NCBI RefSeq assembly: GCF_014697585.1
Contig: NZ_JACJSB010000007.1
Coordinates: forward strand, 1-64,000
DNA: 64,000 nt
Direction: 5' to 3'
DNA from: Dolichospermum sp. FACHB-1091
GTDB lineage: Bacteria > Cyanobacteriota > Cyanobacteriia > Cyanobacteriales > Nostocaceae
The notes beneath the pieces were generated by a model, which did no database searches, was not told the DNA's origin, and saw only the letters and a list, made by a program, of their open reading frames with translations. Each line of letters opens with the position of its first letter. The first letter of the stretch is position 1. This document shows positions 1-11,214 of this stretch, in pieces. Made by a program: the position numbers and the translations under genes.

Positions 1-440
1 ATATCATTGCCTAAACCACCAATTAAGGTATCTGTACCTGCACCACCGTTGAGGATGTTATTAGCACCGTTACCAGTAATGACGTTATTACCCGCGTTAC
101 CAGTACCGTTAATTGCTGCTGTTCCTGTTAAAGTCAGGTTTTCAACGTTAGCAAGAGCCGCAATGGTGTAAGTAACACTAGATTGAATGGTATCTGTACC
201 AGCACTGAGATTTTCGGTAATCGTGTCAGTGGTGCTATCTACAACGTAAATATCATTGCCTAAACCACCAATTAAGGTATCTGTACCTGCACCACCGTCA
301 AGGGTATCATTACCTTCACCACCATCAAGAGTATCATTACCTGCCAAGCCGAAAATCTGATCATTTCCAGCATATCCATACAGAAGATCATTCCCAGCAG
401 CACCGGATAAAGTGTCATTTCCGGCAGTACCCTCAAGAGA
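1..440 (-). repeat. RTX-coding repeats with a 249-bp period
   Basis: A stretch starting atatcattgcctaaacc occurs at position 1 and again at 250, a period of 249 bp (83 residues). It encodes a [12 protein letters not shown]-type RTX block plus a linker. The array runs off the window edge, so the number of units is unknown. Confidence 0.8.
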
Positions 441-3400
441 TGGGTCAAAGAACAACGAATAACCAACCGCTGCTTGACCACTTGGTTGACTGATTTTTAG
501 CTGATAGTTTTGCCCATCTTCAGCAGAATACTGGATTTTTAGTTCACCCGTACCAGTTTGAGAAGCGATCGCTGTTGAATTTCCCACCCGGAAAAGCTCC
601 GCACTCACAGTCGAACTACCGGCAATGCTAACAATAACTTGTCCAGGTTTTGCAGTGAGACTTCTGGCACTAGCAAAATTAAAGAAATCTGGGTTTGTCC
701 CATCAATCCTCAGTCCAGGGACTTGTAAATCACTTAAAATCACTCCCAAATCTTCCGACTTACCAGAGCGATTATTAGCCCCTACCCAGTCATTACCATT
801 AATAACCGTTCCCGGTGCGTCTATACTCAAGGAGTAATCAGGGACAACTGTTGTGCCATTGCCTGTAACTTTAATTAAGTATTCTCCAGCAGTTAACCCT
901 GTCAAAGAGACAATTTCTTGTCCCGAACCGGTATTAGAGGTAAGTTGCTGTTGTTGACCATTGGCATTAGTGTAACGAAGTAGCAAAGATAGACTTTGTC
1001 CATTTATTGTACTATAGTTGACCCTAACGCGATCGCCAGTTGCTCCAGTTTGGTTAATAGTAAAACGGAACCAGTCCTGATCAGCAGCTTGATGAATATT
1101 CAGCCGGTTAAAGGTATTACCGTCACCAATCAAAGTCCGTAAATTATAAGCAGTAGCCGCTAAATCATTCGACTCTGACCAGTCTAAAGACCAGTCTGGA
1201 GAAGAACTACTGCGGCCAGTAGTCCGGGTGGTAAAGCTTTGGAGGTAATCTTTCCAACCAGTAGCCGTAAAGAAGGATTGATAACCGTTTAGATAACTAC
1301 TGTTCAGACTTGAGCCGGGTGCAGGAAGATAAATTGAGAGTCCTTGAGTATTAAACTGGTCAGTTGTATCAGCAATCACTAAATTATTCAAAGCAGTGAT
1401 TACCAATTGGGCATTAGTGCGAATAACTTGGGTAATACCACTATTATTAGCGATCGCTCTCATGTACTGCCCCAAGTCCCGGAAATCTTCATCAGCAAAC
1501 CCGTGAGCAGAATTACGGGCTGCTTGCAACTTAGTCCAATCACTGGCTGTGGCACTGGTGCTGACACTAGTTGTAAAGTTTCTTAGTGCCGTTGTGAAGG
1601 CATTAAATTGAGTTGTGTCAGTAGCCGAAAGCGTATCCCATCCACCTCCACTTCCCTGATATTGATTTTGAAAACTCGTAACCAGTCCCGAAGCCAGAGA
1701 TTGAGCAGTGACTTGACTGGGATTAGTGAATAAAGTATTAAAAGCAGTAGTGTAATCATAGCCATCTCCACCCACAACTTCCTCAGAAGCAACAAACACC
1801 CTAGCGTAATCCTTCAAAGCAAAGCCAACTTCCGCCATCGCCATCAAACAAGCATCAAAGGCGAGAACACTAATATTAATACCCGCTGACTTGAGAGTAT
1901 TCAAAGCTGTAGCTAACTCATTAGTAGTCAGGTTATCGCTGGTTGTGCCATCAGAGTCATCATAGTTGAAACCATAGACCCCAGCACCATGATCCCACAT
2001 CACTAAAGCGTAATTATTGGCAGGAGCATTAGTTGTTGCCCATTGCACAAAATTGACTAAAGTGTTTGGATTACCCGTATTTTGTTCACCAATGCGCTCA
2101 AAAGGAGTAACAACCGTATTTGTGTTAGTATCCGGTCGAATAATCGCCCGACCCGTATCACCCCAAGCCGCACTTCCACCAGTAGCATAAGTTGTTCTTC
2201 GAGAACTTTGATCCCAAAGAGCCGCAAAATTAACGGTACTAGGTAAACGAGAAGCAGCCACCTCCATTTCATTAATATCTTGAAAGGCATAGGGGTCTAG
2301 ATCACTTGCCGTTATATAAGCCATTACCGTCCAATCATTACGGTTATTGGGTTGGTTGCCTTGAGTTGGGGCATCAATATTCAGTTGATAGGAATTGGTA
2401 GCAGTACCATTACCATAGACATGGGCATAGTAAGTACCCGCAGCTAATCCATTCAAAGAAACGCTTTCATTATTGGTAGTCCCCACAGAACTGCTAACCA
2501 GGACTTGACTACCGTTTTGTTCTCGATACAGTTTTAGCTGCAAATCACCCAGGCTATTCTCAAATTGCAGACTAATGGAATTAGAATTTGTGCCTATTGC
2601 CGTTGTGGTAAATTTGAAATAATCCACATCACTGCTATGGATAGTAGCAGCAATATTAGTCACCCCATCTACCAAATTTAAATTAGTTGCCGTAGCAAAA
2701 CTATTATTGGGTTCAAGATTATCAGCAGCAACAGAAGTGTCTGGGGCAATTACAGAAAGATTATATTGGGGATTAAGCGCACCATCGTAACCATAAACCT
2801 TAACCGTGTAAGTTCCAGCAGCCAAACCATTGAGACTAATTTCTTCAAAGTCTTCCGTACCTTCAGACCTGCCAATTTCTTGACCGCTTTGATTGTACAG
2901 AACCAAGTCTATATCACCCTGGTCATGGCTAAAATCAATGCGAACCTTATTAGCTGCTTGTCCCGGACGTAACGTTGTAAACTTAAACCAATCCTGATCT
3001 GTGTCCGTATGGATAGACAGGTTATTGAGAGTACGAGTACCATCCACAGTTCGTAAATCGTAAGCTGTGCTAGTGGTGTTATTCGCTTCTGCAAAGTCCC
3101 CTTGATTAATTGTACCAGTATTCAGTGCGATCGCATAAAGGGGATTAGTCGCGCCATTAACTCCACTAACGCGAACATAATAACTACCCGCCGTTAAACC
3201 AGCTAAACTAACTTGCTCATTATCACCACTATTATTAGAACTATCCACTAAATAGCTTTGATATTGACTAGCAGGGGTATTAGTCGCAAAAGCCTCAAAC
3301 AGTTCTAATTGTAAATCCCCTAGATTGTTGTCAAAGCTAATAGCAACAAATTGATCCTCTTGTCCGCTACTGCTAAGTTCAAACTTAAACCAGTCTGTAT

Positions 3401-6400
3401 CAGTAGAAGTGTGAATAGACAGATTTTCTAACGGGTTCTGGGTCCGGTTAATTACAGTCCGAACAAGAGGATTACTTCCAGTCAAGGGATTATAATCATC
3501 GCCATAGGGATTGTCACGACCTGTGTAAACATTATTATTCGCGGAATTAGAACCAGCAGCGCTGTCATTACCAGCACTTCTCCTTGTCCTATTCCGTAAA
3601 TTGTATGCTGCTGCTGGAGAATCATTAGGCTCCAAAGCATCTGCACTTAAAGCAACAGGACCATCAATCACTAAACTGTAATTAGGATTGGTTGCTCCAC
3701 CAACTCCCGACACTCTAACGTAATAAGTTCCTATTCCCTTACCCGCTAAAGAAATTTCTTCAAAATTACTACTCGTGTTAGCATTATAAGTCTGACCATC
3801 AGCACCGATTAACTCTAAAGCCAGATTACCTACAGCATTTTCAAAATTAATCCGTACCGATTGACCCAGTACAGGAGCAGTTGTTAAATTGAACTTAAAC
3901 CAATCTACATCTGTACTAGTATGAATGGATAGATCCTCTTGAGTAACTATACCATCAATGGTCCTTAAATCATAAGCAGTTGCTTGGGTATTATTGGGTG
4001 TGTTTGTATCAATGACATCCGCAACAGCGGTTTCTGGAGCATCAATAATTAAGCGATAACTGGGATTGATAGTTGCGCTAGTTGCCCCAAATACCTTGAC
4101 ATAGTAAGTTCCCTGGGCTAGGTTTTCTAGGGAAACTTGCTCACGGTTGGCGTTAGAGTTTGATGTATATTGTTGACCATTAGCACCAACAACCAACAAA
4201 CTTAAATCACCCAAACTATTGTCAAATTCAACCGTAACTGCATCCCCAGCTTTACCTTGACCAACAGTAGTGAACTTAAACCAGTCCTGATCTCCGGCTA
4301 CATGAATTGAGTAATTTTCAGCAATGAATTGTCCCTGTATTTCCCGCAAATCATAAGCGGTAGCTTGAGTATTATTAGCTTCTGCTGCATCACCCGCTGG
4401 TTCATTACTATCAGGTGCATTGATGATTAAATCATAAGTTGGGTTAGTCGCACCGTTGTAGCCAAATACCTTGAGCAGATATGTCCCAACTGCCAAACCA
4501 TTGAGGTCAACCAACTCATAATCGTTAACTGAGTTAGAATTACGTAACTGGGTCGTTCCCGTTGCGTCATATAACTCCAAGTCAAGATCCCCTAAGTCAT
4601 GACTAAAAGTAATTCCCACATTGTTTTCCGCTGTACCAGCACCGGTAATCGTAAACTTGAACCAATCCTGATCACCTGTGGTAATTGATAAAGGTTGGGA
4701 ATTAACAGCAGAAGATTCCCACACACCATTAATAGTTCGCAAATCCTTAGCCGTCGCAGCGGTATTATTCGTTTCTGCCCAATCTCCCGTCACCCCTTGA
4801 GGTGGGTTGATAAATAGGCTATAATCAGGATTAACAGCGCCATTATAACCATAGACTTGCAGGTAATAACTGCCAGCAGTTAGTCCCTCCAGGGAAATTG
4901 TTTCTTGATTATCTACGCCTGTAGAACTACTGACGAAATTACCATTACCATCATACAGCCCAATATCCAAATCCCCTTGAACATGAGTGAAGTCAATACC
5001 CACAGAATTGGTTTCATTACCTGCGGTTGCTAAAGTAAATTCAAACCAGTCAACATCACTACTAGTATGAATTGAGAGATTACCACGATTAAAGGCGCTC
5101 GTTAGCGTTCCTAAATCCGTTGCTTCTGCTTGGGTATTATTAGATTCCGCACTGTCTCCAGAGGGGTTTAACGCAGTCCAAGGTGCATTAACAAAAAGAG
5201 AGTATTCTGGGTTTGTAGCATTGTTATAGCCAAAAACTCGCAGATAATAGTCCCCAGCCACCAAACCATCAAGACTAATTTCCTCGCTGTTGGTGACACC
5301 ATTAGAGGAGTTTAGTTGAGTTCCCGTGGCGTTATATAGTTCAAAATCTATATCACCCTGATTATGCTGGAACTCAATTTTGGCATAGTGAGTATAATCT
5401 CCTCCATCGGCAATCGTGAATTTATACCAGTCCTCGTCTCCAGTTGTATAAATAGATAAAGGACGAGCGGGATTATCTAATGCTAATATCTGTTCTCCAG
5501 CCTGTAATAATGCATTCAAGTTCGTGGCGGTTGCACGGGTATTATTTGGCTCAAAAGTATCAACAATTGTGGCGGGAGGGGCATTGATAGTTAAGGTATA
5601 ATCTGGATTAACTGCACTATTGTAACCATAGATGTTAACCCTGTAAGTACCAGCAGCCAAACCATCGAGACTGATTTCTTCAGCATCATCAATGCCTGTG
5701 GAACTACCGACTTCAATGCCATTGAGGTCATAAAGTTTGAAATCTACATCCCCTAGAGAATGAGTAAACTCAATCCGCACATAATCACTTTCCGTTCCCG
5801 CATTAGCTATAGTGAATTGAAACCAATCTTGATCACTAGAAGTATGAAGAGAAAGATTGTCAATTACCCTTAACCCGGTGATTTGTCCTAAATTAGTCGC
5901 CGTAGTATCGGTATTATTTACCTCGTAACCATCCCCACCAGGAGCATTGATAGTTAAGGAATAGTTGGGATTAGTTGCACTATTGTAACCATAGACCTGA
6001 ACAAAGTAGTCACCAGCAGCAAGTCCCTGTAAACTAATTTCTTCCTCATCTCCAACCCCGGTTGAACTAGCTACCTCAACATTGCTGGCATTATAGAGTT
6101 TAACATCTACATCACCAAGGCTATGAGTAAAAGCTATCTTGAGGAAATTTCCCTCACTACCTGTAGTCCCTAGCCGGAATTTAAACCAATCTTGATCACC
6201 AGAAGTTATTGAGAGGTTTTCCCACTCACGAATACCGCTAATTAAACCAAAGTCTTTAGCGGTTAGTTGAGTGTTATTTGGCTCAAATTCATCGCCTGTA
6301 ATTGTTGTTGTTGGTAGACTCGTTTGTAAACTATAGGTATTGGTTGCGCCATTATGACCATAAACCTGAACGAAGTAGTCACCCGCAGCCAGTTCTTCTA

Positions 6401-7061
6401 AGGAAATTAACTCTTCATCACCTGTACCTGTTGAGCCGGTAATGTAAGTTCCATCTGCTTGATAGAGTCTTAGGTCTATGTCTCCTGAACTGCCAGGAAA
6501 GTTAATTTTGACGTAGTTGCTGCTTGTTCCGGTGTCTAGCAAGGTAATCTTGAACCAATCTTCATCGCTACTACTGTCAATGGTGAGATTACTCCAAGAT
6601 TGACTTACAGACCCTAGTGAAGCAGCGGCGCTTTGAGTATTATTCGGTTCAAATTGATCCCCTGTAATTGTTGTTGTTGGTAGACTCGTTTGTAAACTAT
6701 AGGTATTGGTTGCGCCATTATGACCATAAACCTGAACGAAGTAGTCACCCGCAGCCAGTTCTTCTAAGGAAATTAACTCTTCATCACCTGTACCTGTTGA
6801 GTCGCTAATGTCAGTTCCATCTGCTTGATAGAGTTTTAGGTCTATGTCTCCTGAACTGTTAAGAAAGTTAATTTTGACGTAGTTGCTGCTTGTTCCGGTG
6901 TCTAGCAAGGTAATCTTGAACCAATCTTCATCGGTACTACTGTCAATGGTGAGATTACTCCAAGATTGACTTACAGACCCTAGTGAAGCAGCGGCGCTTT
7001 GAGTATTATTCGGTTCAAATTGATCACTTAATAGCCTGAAGTTATACAAAGTATTGCTCAT
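1..7061 (-). CDS. Giant clostripain-like (C11) protease with PPC modules and RTX repeats, C-terminus cut by window edge
   Basis: Open reading frame from the ATG at 7061-7059 to the window edge, about 2,353 codons with no stop seen. No signal peptide: it begins [20 protein letters not shown]. Residues about 1-1570 are twelve tandem beta-sandwich modules of the bacterial pre-peptidase C-terminal (PPC) type, each about 120 residues, starting near a D-x-x-E-x-N-N-T motif and holding D-x-DWFKF, a GDxDxxLY-like strand and YxxxVxGYNGAxNPxYSL. Residues about 1576-1935 resemble clostripain family C11: [13 protein letters not shown] at its start, a probable catalytic His1691 in [10 protein letters not shown] and Cys1738 in [13 protein letters not shown]. 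Two further PPC-like modules follow (the second divergent). From about residue 2208 come GGxGxDxLxGGxGND repeats of the RTX calcium-binding type. Lack of a signal peptide plus RTX repeats fits type I secretion, whose signal would lie beyond the window. Substrate unknown. Confidence 0.88.
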   Translation of the reverse strand, partial: MSNTLYNFRLLSDQFEPNNTQSAAASLGSVSQSWSNLTIDSSTDEDWFKITLLDTGTSSNYVKINFLNSSGDIDLKLYQADGTDISDSTGTGDEELISLEELAAGDYFVQVYGHNGATNTYSLQTSLPTTTITGDQFEPNNTQSAAASLGSVSQSWSNLTIDSSSDEDWFKITLLDTGTSSNYVKINFPGSSGDIDLRLYQADGTYITGSTGTGDEELISLEELAAGDYFVQVYGHNGATNTYSLQTSLPTTTITGDEFEPNNTQLTAKDFGLISGIREWENLSITSGDQDWFKFRLGTTGSEGNFLKIAFTHSLGDVDVKLYNASNVEVASSTGVGDEEEISLQGLAAGDYFVQVYGYNSATNPNYSLTINAPGGDGYEVNNTDTTATNLGQITGLRVIDNLSLHTSSDQDWFQFTIANAGTESDYVRIEFTHSLGDVDFKLYDLNGIEVGSSTGIDDAEEISLDGLAAGTYRVNIYGYNSAVNPDYTLTINAPPATIVDTFEPNNTRATATNLNALLQAGEQILALDNPARPLSIYTTGDEDWYKFTIADGGDYTHYAKIEFQHNQGDIDFELYNATGTQLNSSNGVTNSEEISLDGLVAGDYYLRVFGYNNATNPEYSLFVNAPWTALNPSGDSAESNNTQAEATDLGTLTSAFNRGNLSIHTSSDVDWFEFTLATAGNETNSVGIDFTHVQGDLDIGLYDGNGNFVSSSTGVDNQETISLEGLTAGSYYLQVYGYNGAVNPDYSLFINPPQGVTGDWAETNNTAATAKDLRTINGVWESSAVNSQPLSITTGDQDWFKFTITGAGTAENNVGITFSHDLGDLDLELYDATGTTQLRNSNSVNDYELVDLNGLAVGTYLLKVFGYNGATNPTYDLIINAPDSNEPAGDAAEANNTQATAYDLREIQGQFIAENYSIHVAGDQDWFKFTTVGQGKAGDAVTVEFDNSLGDLSLLVVGANGQQYTSNSNANREQVSLENLAQGTYYVKVFGATSATINPSYRLIIDAPETAVADVIDTNTPNNTQATAYDLRTIDGIVTQEDLSIHTSTDVDWFKFNLTTAPVLGQSVRINFENAVGNLALELIGADGQTYNANTSSNFEEISLAGKGIGTYYVRVSGVGGATNPNYSLVIDGPVALSADALEPNDSPAAAYNLRNRTRRSAGNDSAAGSNSANNNVYTGRDNPYGDDYNPLTGSNPLVRTVINRTQNPLENLSIHTSTDTDWFKFELSSSGQEDQFVAISFDNNLGDLQLELFEAFATNTPASQYQSYLVDSSNNSGDNEQVSLAGLTAGSYYVRVSGVNGATNPLYAIALNTGTINQGDFAEANNTTSTAYDLRTVDGTRTLNNLSIHTDTDQDWFKFTTLRPGQAANKVRIDFSHDQGDIDLVLYNQSGQEIGRSEGTEDFEEISLNGLAAGTYTVKVYGYDGALNPQYNLSVIAPDTSVAADNLEPNNSFATATNLNLVDGVTNIAATIHSSDVDYFKFTTTAIGTNSNSISLQFENSLGDLQLKLYREQNGSQVLVSSSVGTTNNESVSLNGLAAGTYYAHVYGNGTATNSYQLNIDAPTQGNQPNNRNDWTVMAYITASDLDPYAFQDINEMEVAASRLPSTVNFAALWDQSSRRTTYATGGSAAWGDTGRAIIRPDTNTNTVVTPFERIGEQNTGNPNTLVNFVQWATTNAPANNYALVMWDHGAGVYGFNYDDSDGTTSDNLTTNELATALNTLKSAGINISVLAFDACLMAMAEVGFALKDYARVFVASEEVVGGDGYDYTTAFNTLFTNPSQVTAQSLASGLVTSFQNQYQGSGGGWDTLSATDTTQFNAFTTALRNFTTSVSTSATASDWTKLQAARNSAHGFADEDFRDLGQYMRAIANNSGITQVIRTNAQLVITALNNLVIADTTDQFNTQGLSIYLPAPGSSLNSSYLNGYQSFFTATGWKDYLQSFTTRTTGRSSSSPDWSLDWSESNDLAATAYNLRTLIGDGNTFNRLNIHQAADQDWFRFTINQTGATGDRVRVNYSTINGQSLSLLLRYTNANGQQQQLTSNTGSGQEIVSLTGLTAGEYLIKVTGNGTTVVPDYSLSIDAPGTVINGNDWVGANNRSGKSEDLGVILSDLQVPGLRIDGTNPDFFNFASARSLTAKPGQVIVSIAGSSTVSAELFRVGNSTAIASQTGTGELKIQYSAEDGQNYQLKISQPSGQAAVGYSLFFDPSLEGTAGNDTLSGAAGNDLLYGYAGNDQIFGLAGNDTLDGGEGNDTLDGGAGTDTLIGGLGNDIYVVDSTTDTITENLSAGTDTIQSSVTYTIAALANVENLTLTGTAAINGTGNAGNNVITGNGANNILNGGAGTDTLIGGLGND
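6295..7026 (-). repeat. Two near-identical 366-bp tandem units encoding the first two PPC modules
   Basis: The segments 6295-6660 and 6661-7026 are almost the same base for base (for example both begin cctgtaattgttgttg). Each encodes one 122-residue PPC module of the giant protease. The other modules share only protein-level similarity, so this is a recent internal duplication. Confidence 0.9.
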
Positions 7062-7298
7062 AAATTAAATCAGTTCTGAGTAAGTAACTGTATGTACGTT
7101 TCTAGTTTAGATAATAACTGCTAATTTAATTTTCGTAAATATACATAAGTGTTAATTTTAGTAACAGAATTTTGGCAACAAAATATCTGAACTATTGTAT
7201 TTTCCCTTGTGACTTGAGTAGCTAACCGGAGATATTAGGCACATCGTAATTTTACAAAGGTCAAAAACTGCAAAAATAAATTTATATGTATTAAGTAG

Positions 7299-7318
7299 TA
7301 AGGGCTAAAGCCCTTACC
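7299..7318. terminator. Hairpin (gtaagggct/agcccttac)
   Basis: A perfect 9-bp stem with a 2-base loop lies just downstream of the small minus-strand ORF at 7343-7528. It could end that transcript. The same palindrome type is common as a dispersed cyanobacterial repeat, and no long T-run follows, so the terminator role is uncertain. Confidence 0.4.
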
Positions 7319-7342
7319 TATTGATGAGAAAACTACAGGATA

Positions 7343-7528
7343 TTAAGAATCTTTGCTGTTTTCTGAAAATGGCAAATCGCACATTAGATCACACTCTATT
7401 ACCCATTGAGCAGTACAACGAGGATAACTATTTGGATCACAAGTCCACACTAGTTTTTGGTGACAGTTTTCACTCTCCTGATTAAGTGAGTTTTCACCTT
7501 CCTGGTTATTGATATTAGTCGAGGACAT
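7343..7528 (-). CDS. Small cysteine-rich peptide, unknown function
   Basis: A 61-residue ORF with ATG at 7528-7526 and a plausible ribosome site (AGAGAAG, 8 bases upstream). The product is polar and Asn/Glu-rich at the N-terminus, with five cysteines in its second half (C22, C30, C38, C46, C50). There is no double-glycine site and no membrane segment. It lies alone between the giant protease gene and a 700-bp non-coding stretch, followed by a hairpin. The regular Cys spacing recalls a secreted peptide or a modified-peptide precursor, but I do not recognise the family. It could be a chance ORF. Confidence 0.35.
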   Translation of the reverse strand: MSSTNINNQEGENSLNQESENCHQKLVWTCDPNSYPRCTAQWVIECDLMCDLPFSENSKDS

Positions 7529-8217
7529 AATTTAAACTTCTCTTATCTTTTTTTTAATTAAATCTTAACTATTTCATATACCAACTTACGGGGAAATTAG
7601 TAAATAACTAAGGTACATTTTGTAATATTTATTTACATTGTATCCTATTTTACACATATATGATTAAGCAGAAAACCAGAAGATGATTCTAGTCAAAATT
7701 CGGTACTTGGAAAAATAGTATGAATGAACTAAAAGGAATTCAAAATATAGGTTTTAAAAATTAATTAGGCATGATAAAATAAATTATGCCTGCCGAAATT
7801 CCAGGTTTTGACCATAAAAAATCTAGTTAAATAACAATGTTAATTTTAATCTTTCAACTATTTAGAAAATAAAATACTACAGAATAGACATCTTCGGTAA
7901 AGATTGTAGAGCCGATAATCCCTACCCAGGTCAAGTCTCTACAAGGGTTATAAGTCAGTCAGTCACCCATATTTAATTGGAGATGTCTAATAGACACGTA
8001 GATGAAGAAAATGTAGAGATATTTAATGTAATGTCTCTACAATAATATTTTCAGAAATCGTCTTTTGCTAAACTTTAAAACTTATTTACGACTTATTTAT
8101 GGAAAATAGAAGTAAGATAAAAAAGAGAGATATTTCTCAATAACTAATTACCAATGATCAATGACTAATAACTAATGATAAGATTACACTAGTAAAATAT
8201 CAGGAAATTATTCACAA
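7529..8217. other. AT-rich intergenic region with a MITE-like repeat
   Basis: No convincing gene. It holds the inverted-repeat element at 7884-7991, a further hairpin (tgtagaga ... tctctaca, 8012-8041), and a run of degenerate heptamers (actaataactaatgat type) at about 8140-8180 before the next start codon. Confidence 0.6.
7884..7991. repeat. MITE-like element with ATAGACATCT / AGATGTCTAAT ends
   Basis: Bounded by atagacatct (7884-7893) and its inverse agatgtctaat (7981-7991). Inside is a hairpin-forming block beginning tgtagagccgat at 7905. An inverted copy of that block plus one end occurs at 36299-36357, and a third element with the same ends lies at 51805-51899. Confidence 0.6.
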
Positions 8218-9156
8218 ATGGTTTTTTTTAATCAAGACAAACAACTAGAAAATCTCGGTAATCAAGTATTAGAAGCAACTTGGGCAAAATTTTCGACTTT
8301 AGCACCTAACCAAATTGCGCTGACTTTGGTTGTATATGATCCTCCTGCACCTGTTAATACAGGTGGTGCGCTGACTCCCAATGCTTTCTGGGAACACCCA
8401 GTCCGGGGATTTAGCTATCGTGGAGGAGATCGTATTTATCCTGCTAGTGTGGTAAAATTATTCTACCTGGTAGCGGTGCAAGAATGGCTAGAAAAAGGCA
8501 TGAGTCAAACAACGGCAGAACTAAACCGAGCTTTGACGGATATGATAGTAGATTCTAGTAATGATGCTACTAGCTTAATTGTTGATATTCTCAGTGGTAC
8601 TACTTCTGGTCCTCAATTAACCCCTGGTCCCTTTGAAACCTGGAAATATCAGCGTCAGATTGTTAACCGCTATTATCAGTCCTTGGGTTGGGAGGAAATA
8701 AATGCAATTAATGTCTGTCAAAAAACCTGGGGTGATGGTCCCTATGGACGGGAAAGGGCGTTTTATGGGGAAATGTTTGAAAACCGTAATATGCTAACAA
8801 CGGATGCCACTGCGAGATTATTACATAGTATCGTGGGTGGGGTGGCAGTGTCTAGTGGGCGATCGCAAGCGATGATGAAGTTACTTAAACGCAGTCTTAA
8901 TGCTGATGAATTACCCCCAAATGTCGAGGAAGACCAGGTTACAGGCTTCTTAGGCGGAGGATTACCGGAAAATGGTCAAATCTGGTCAAAAGCAGGTTGG
9001 ACCAGCACAGTGCGTCACGATGCGGCTTATATTGAATTACCAAATCAACGTCCCTATCTGTTAGTGGTATTTACGGAAGGGAAGGAACAAGGAAAAAGTC
9101 GGGAGATCTTGCCTTTTGTTTCTGGGAAAATTGCGGAAGCAGTTAGCAAATTATAA
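8218..9156 (+). CDS. Serine hydrolase of the class A beta-lactamase / PBP fold
   Basis: 312 residues. The three signature sites of the penicillin-recognising serine hydrolases are visible: S77-x-x-K80 (ASVVKLF) as nucleophile and base, S113-S114-N115 as the SxN site, and K258-A-G (SKAGWTS) in place of KTG. There is no signal peptide or lipobox, so it appears cytoplasmic or non-classically exported, unusual for a true beta-lactamase. Cyanobacterial genomes commonly carry such stand-alone hydrolases. Real beta-lactam hydrolysis, D,D-peptidase or esterase activity cannot be told apart from sequence. The gene stands alone, convergent with the histidine kinase gene. The ATG directly follows caggaaattattcacaa, with no strong Shine-Dalgarno. 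Confidence 0.8.
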   Translation: MVFFNQDKQLENLGNQVLEATWAKFSTLAPNQIALTLVVYDPPAPVNTGGALTPNAFWEHPVRGFSYRGGDRIYPASVVKLFYLVAVQEWLEKGMSQTTAELNRALTDMIVDSSNDATSLIVDILSGTTSGPQLTPGPFETWKYQRQIVNRYYQSLGWEEINAINVCQKTWGDGPYGRERAFYGEMFENRNMLTTDATARLLHSIVGGVAVSSGRSQAMMKLLKRSLNADELPPNVEEDQVTGFLGGGLPENGQIWSKAGWTSTVRHDAAYIELPNQRPYLLVVFTEGKEQGKSREILPFVSGKIAEAVSKL

Positions 9157-9221
9157 CGGTGATCATGGGAGTGTCAAACTCCCACAATTCCAGATAGATA
9201 AATTAATTGTGGTTTTCCTGG

Positions 9222-9245
9222 TGTTGACTGTTGACTGTTGACTGT
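9222..9245. repeat. Short heptamer repeat (TTGACTG, about 3 copies)
   Basis: Three consecutive ttgactg-type heptamers between two convergent genes. This is a small STRR-type array as found in heterocystous cyanobacteria. Confidence 0.7.
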
Positions 9246-9275
9246 TCCCCTCGCAGACAACTTTTTCAGCAAGCC

Positions 9276-10637
9276 CTAATTAACGGCCGACAGCCAAATT
9301 ATAAACGTAGTTCCTGGAGTATGAGGTAATCTGATAATTGATTCAATGGCTGGACTGAAAACCTCTATGTTTCCCTGCATTTCTGCTATCAATTGTTTAG
9401 CAATAGCAATTCCCAGACCAGTCCCAGAAATTGCTGTTTGTGCTTGTACACCTCGATAATGTCTTTCTCCTAGATGTTCTAAGTCTTCCGGGGGAATACC
9501 TGGACCTGTGTCACTAATAGCAATACCTTGGAAATTTCCTTTTTCTTGCCCACATTGTACTAATATCTTACCACCTGCGGGAGTATATTTCAAAGCATTA
9601 TCTATAATATTACTTAATACCTCTCGTAAGGCTTTTTCATTCACCCTAACTAAAGGTAAATGATCGGGAATTTCCGTAATTAGTTGTAAATTTCGTTCTT
9701 GGGCAATAGCTTGAGCCGATATTAACAAAGGTGCTAATAAATCTACTAGGGAACAATCAGTTAACTGCTCTCCTGTCCCTGGTAATAATAACACAGGTTT
9801 CCCTTGTTTTTCCACAGTTTGATTTTGGTTAATAATTACCTTTGACTCTGGGAGGGGAAGCGATGTTAAATTTGCTGTATTCAAATCAATCACCTGATCA
9901 AACTTTTGTAATAACTCTTGGAGGCGATCGCTCTCCCGGACTATACTGGTTGCTACCTCCCGATTAGGATCAACCGCTATCATGCGCTTGAATAGTAATT
10001 TGCCAAAGGTGCGGATAGCAGTTAAGGGGTTACGAAACTGATGTAAGAGATTATCTAATAAATCCCGTTGTTCCTCTTGGAGAATTTGTTCTTGCTGAAG
10101 TTGATGTTGCAACCAAGCCCGACGTTGATCTAAAATGCCAGCGATCGCTAAAGTTTTCGCAATGCGTTCAATTTCCCCCTCCTCCTCTTGGCTCCATTCC
10201 CTATCTTCCCTTGCAGTCACTAATAATCCCATCATTACACCCTCATAAATCAAGGGTGAAACAATTTGCTTATGACTGAGCAAATAATCACCTTTTTCAT
10301 CGTATAAATTTTTTTTTCCTGTTGTTGTAGATTCCGCTGATGAATGGGAAGATACTAGATTCGGTTTTAACAATCTTTTTTGTTGATTTGGTAATGCTAA
10401 AACATTAGCAAGACTTACAGGACAAATATCCTCTGCTTCACCATATTCATCACCAGGACTTAATGCTATAGCTTCTGGATACACCATGATCGGAATTAGT
10501 CGCGCCTCACCTGTAGTTTTTTCTACCAATTCATGTGTTAAATAAATTATGCCAAAGCACGCTCCCATACCTTGGGTTAGCAGGGACATTTGCTCTCGAC
10601 ATAGAGCAAGAAAATCAGAACTGGCAGACATGAGCAT
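9276..10637 (-). CDS. GAF-domain sensor histidine kinase
   Basis: 453 residues, no membrane segment, so a cytoplasmic sensor. Residues about 10-170 look like a GAF-type sensory domain, followed by a Gln-rich helix (about 175-195). HisKA: H199 in LLHQFRNPLTAIR is the phosphorylation site. HATPase_c: N-box NIIDNALKY (343-351), G1 box SDTGPGIPPED (375-385), G2 box GTGLGIAIAKQL (405-416). All needed residues are present. No response regulator gene is adjacent, so it is an orphan kinase with unknown partner and signal. An ATG two codons downstream (MSASSDF) is an alternative start. Confidence 0.88.
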   Translation of the reverse strand: MLMSASSDFLALCREQMSLLTQGMGACFGIIYLTHELVEKTTGEARLIPIMVYPEAIALSPGDEYGEAEDICPVSLANVLALPNQQKRLLKPNLVSSHSSAESTTTGKKNLYDEKGDYLLSHKQIVSPLIYEGVMMGLLVTAREDREWSQEEEGEIERIAKTLAIAGILDQRRAWLQHQLQQEQILQEEQRDLLDNLLHQFRNPLTAIRTFGKLLFKRMIAVDPNREVATSIVRESDRLQELLQKFDQVIDLNTANLTSLPLPESKVIINQNQTVEKQGKPVLLLPGTGEQLTDCSLVDLLAPLLISAQAIAQERNLQLITEIPDHLPLVRVNEKALREVLSNIIDNALKYTPAGGKILVQCGQEKGNFQGIAISDTGPGIPPEDLEHLGERHYRGVQAQTAISGTGLGIAIAKQLIAEMQGNIEVFSPAIESIIRLPHTPGTTFIIWLSAVN

Positions 10638-10896
10638 TAGTTCAGGAATCTAGAAGGTCAAAAAGAGAAAGCAGGGTGTACACTTATCTAGTCTAGTCTG
10701 TTCATGGGTGATTGGTAATAGGTAATAGACAATAGATAGCGGTTTTTTAATTTTTAATTCCTAATTTTAAATGATTTTTCCCTAAGTTGTATCAAAACAT
10801 TAAAAACTATTGATTTCCTAAGATATAGATTATATAATTACGACTGATTTTGTAGCCACAACTACAATCTATAGCTGGAAACAGGAGGAAAATAGG
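10638..10896. promoter_or_regulatory. Divergent intergenic region
   Basis: Separates the divergent kinase and DUF3155 genes. It includes ggtaataggtaatag heptamer-like repeats near 10714 and a strong Shine-Dalgarno acaggaggaa at 10881-10890, which fixes the TTG start of the next gene. Confidence 0.5.
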
Positions 10897-11214
10897 TTGG
10901 CAAGGAGACGCAAGCGAAAAAGTCGTCGTCGGCAGGAAGGACGACGGATACTGGAACACATTCCCCAGTACAATATCGAAAGTGGCGAAGATAAACCTGT
11001 GACAGCAGCAAGAAAGTTTATTCATGCTGAAGGTATTGTGCCACCTGCACTGCTACTCGTAAAACGCAATGAACACACAACAGACCGTTATTTCTGGGCG
11101 GAAAAAGGCCTGTTTGGTGCTCAATACGTAGAAGAGAATCATTTCTTGTTTCCTAGTCTGAGGACTTTAGAATCACCAACAGTACCAGAACCTGTTGCTG
11201 TGACGATTAAGTAA
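10897..11214 (+). CDS. DUF3155 family protein, TTG start
   Basis: 105 residues. The very basic N-terminus (ARRRKRKSRRRQEGRRI) followed by LEHIPQY and KFIHAEGIVPPALLLVKRN is the cyanobacterial DUF3155 family as I recall it. It starts at TTG 10897, because the AGGAGG site ends 9 bases upstream and no in-frame ATG precedes the conserved N-terminus. The Arg/Lys-rich head suggests RNA or DNA binding, but no function is established. Downstream is non-coding. Confidence 0.8.
   Translation: MARRRKRKSRRRQEGRRILEHIPQYNIESGEDKPVTAARKFIHAEGIVPPALLLVKRNEHTTDRYFWAEKGLFGAQYVEENHFLFPSLRTLESPTVPEPVAVTIK

Noticed and set aside
8218-9156. Antibiotic-resistance beta-lactamase
   Set aside because: Core motifs fit the fold, but there is no signal peptide and KAG replaces KTG, so resistance cannot be claimed.
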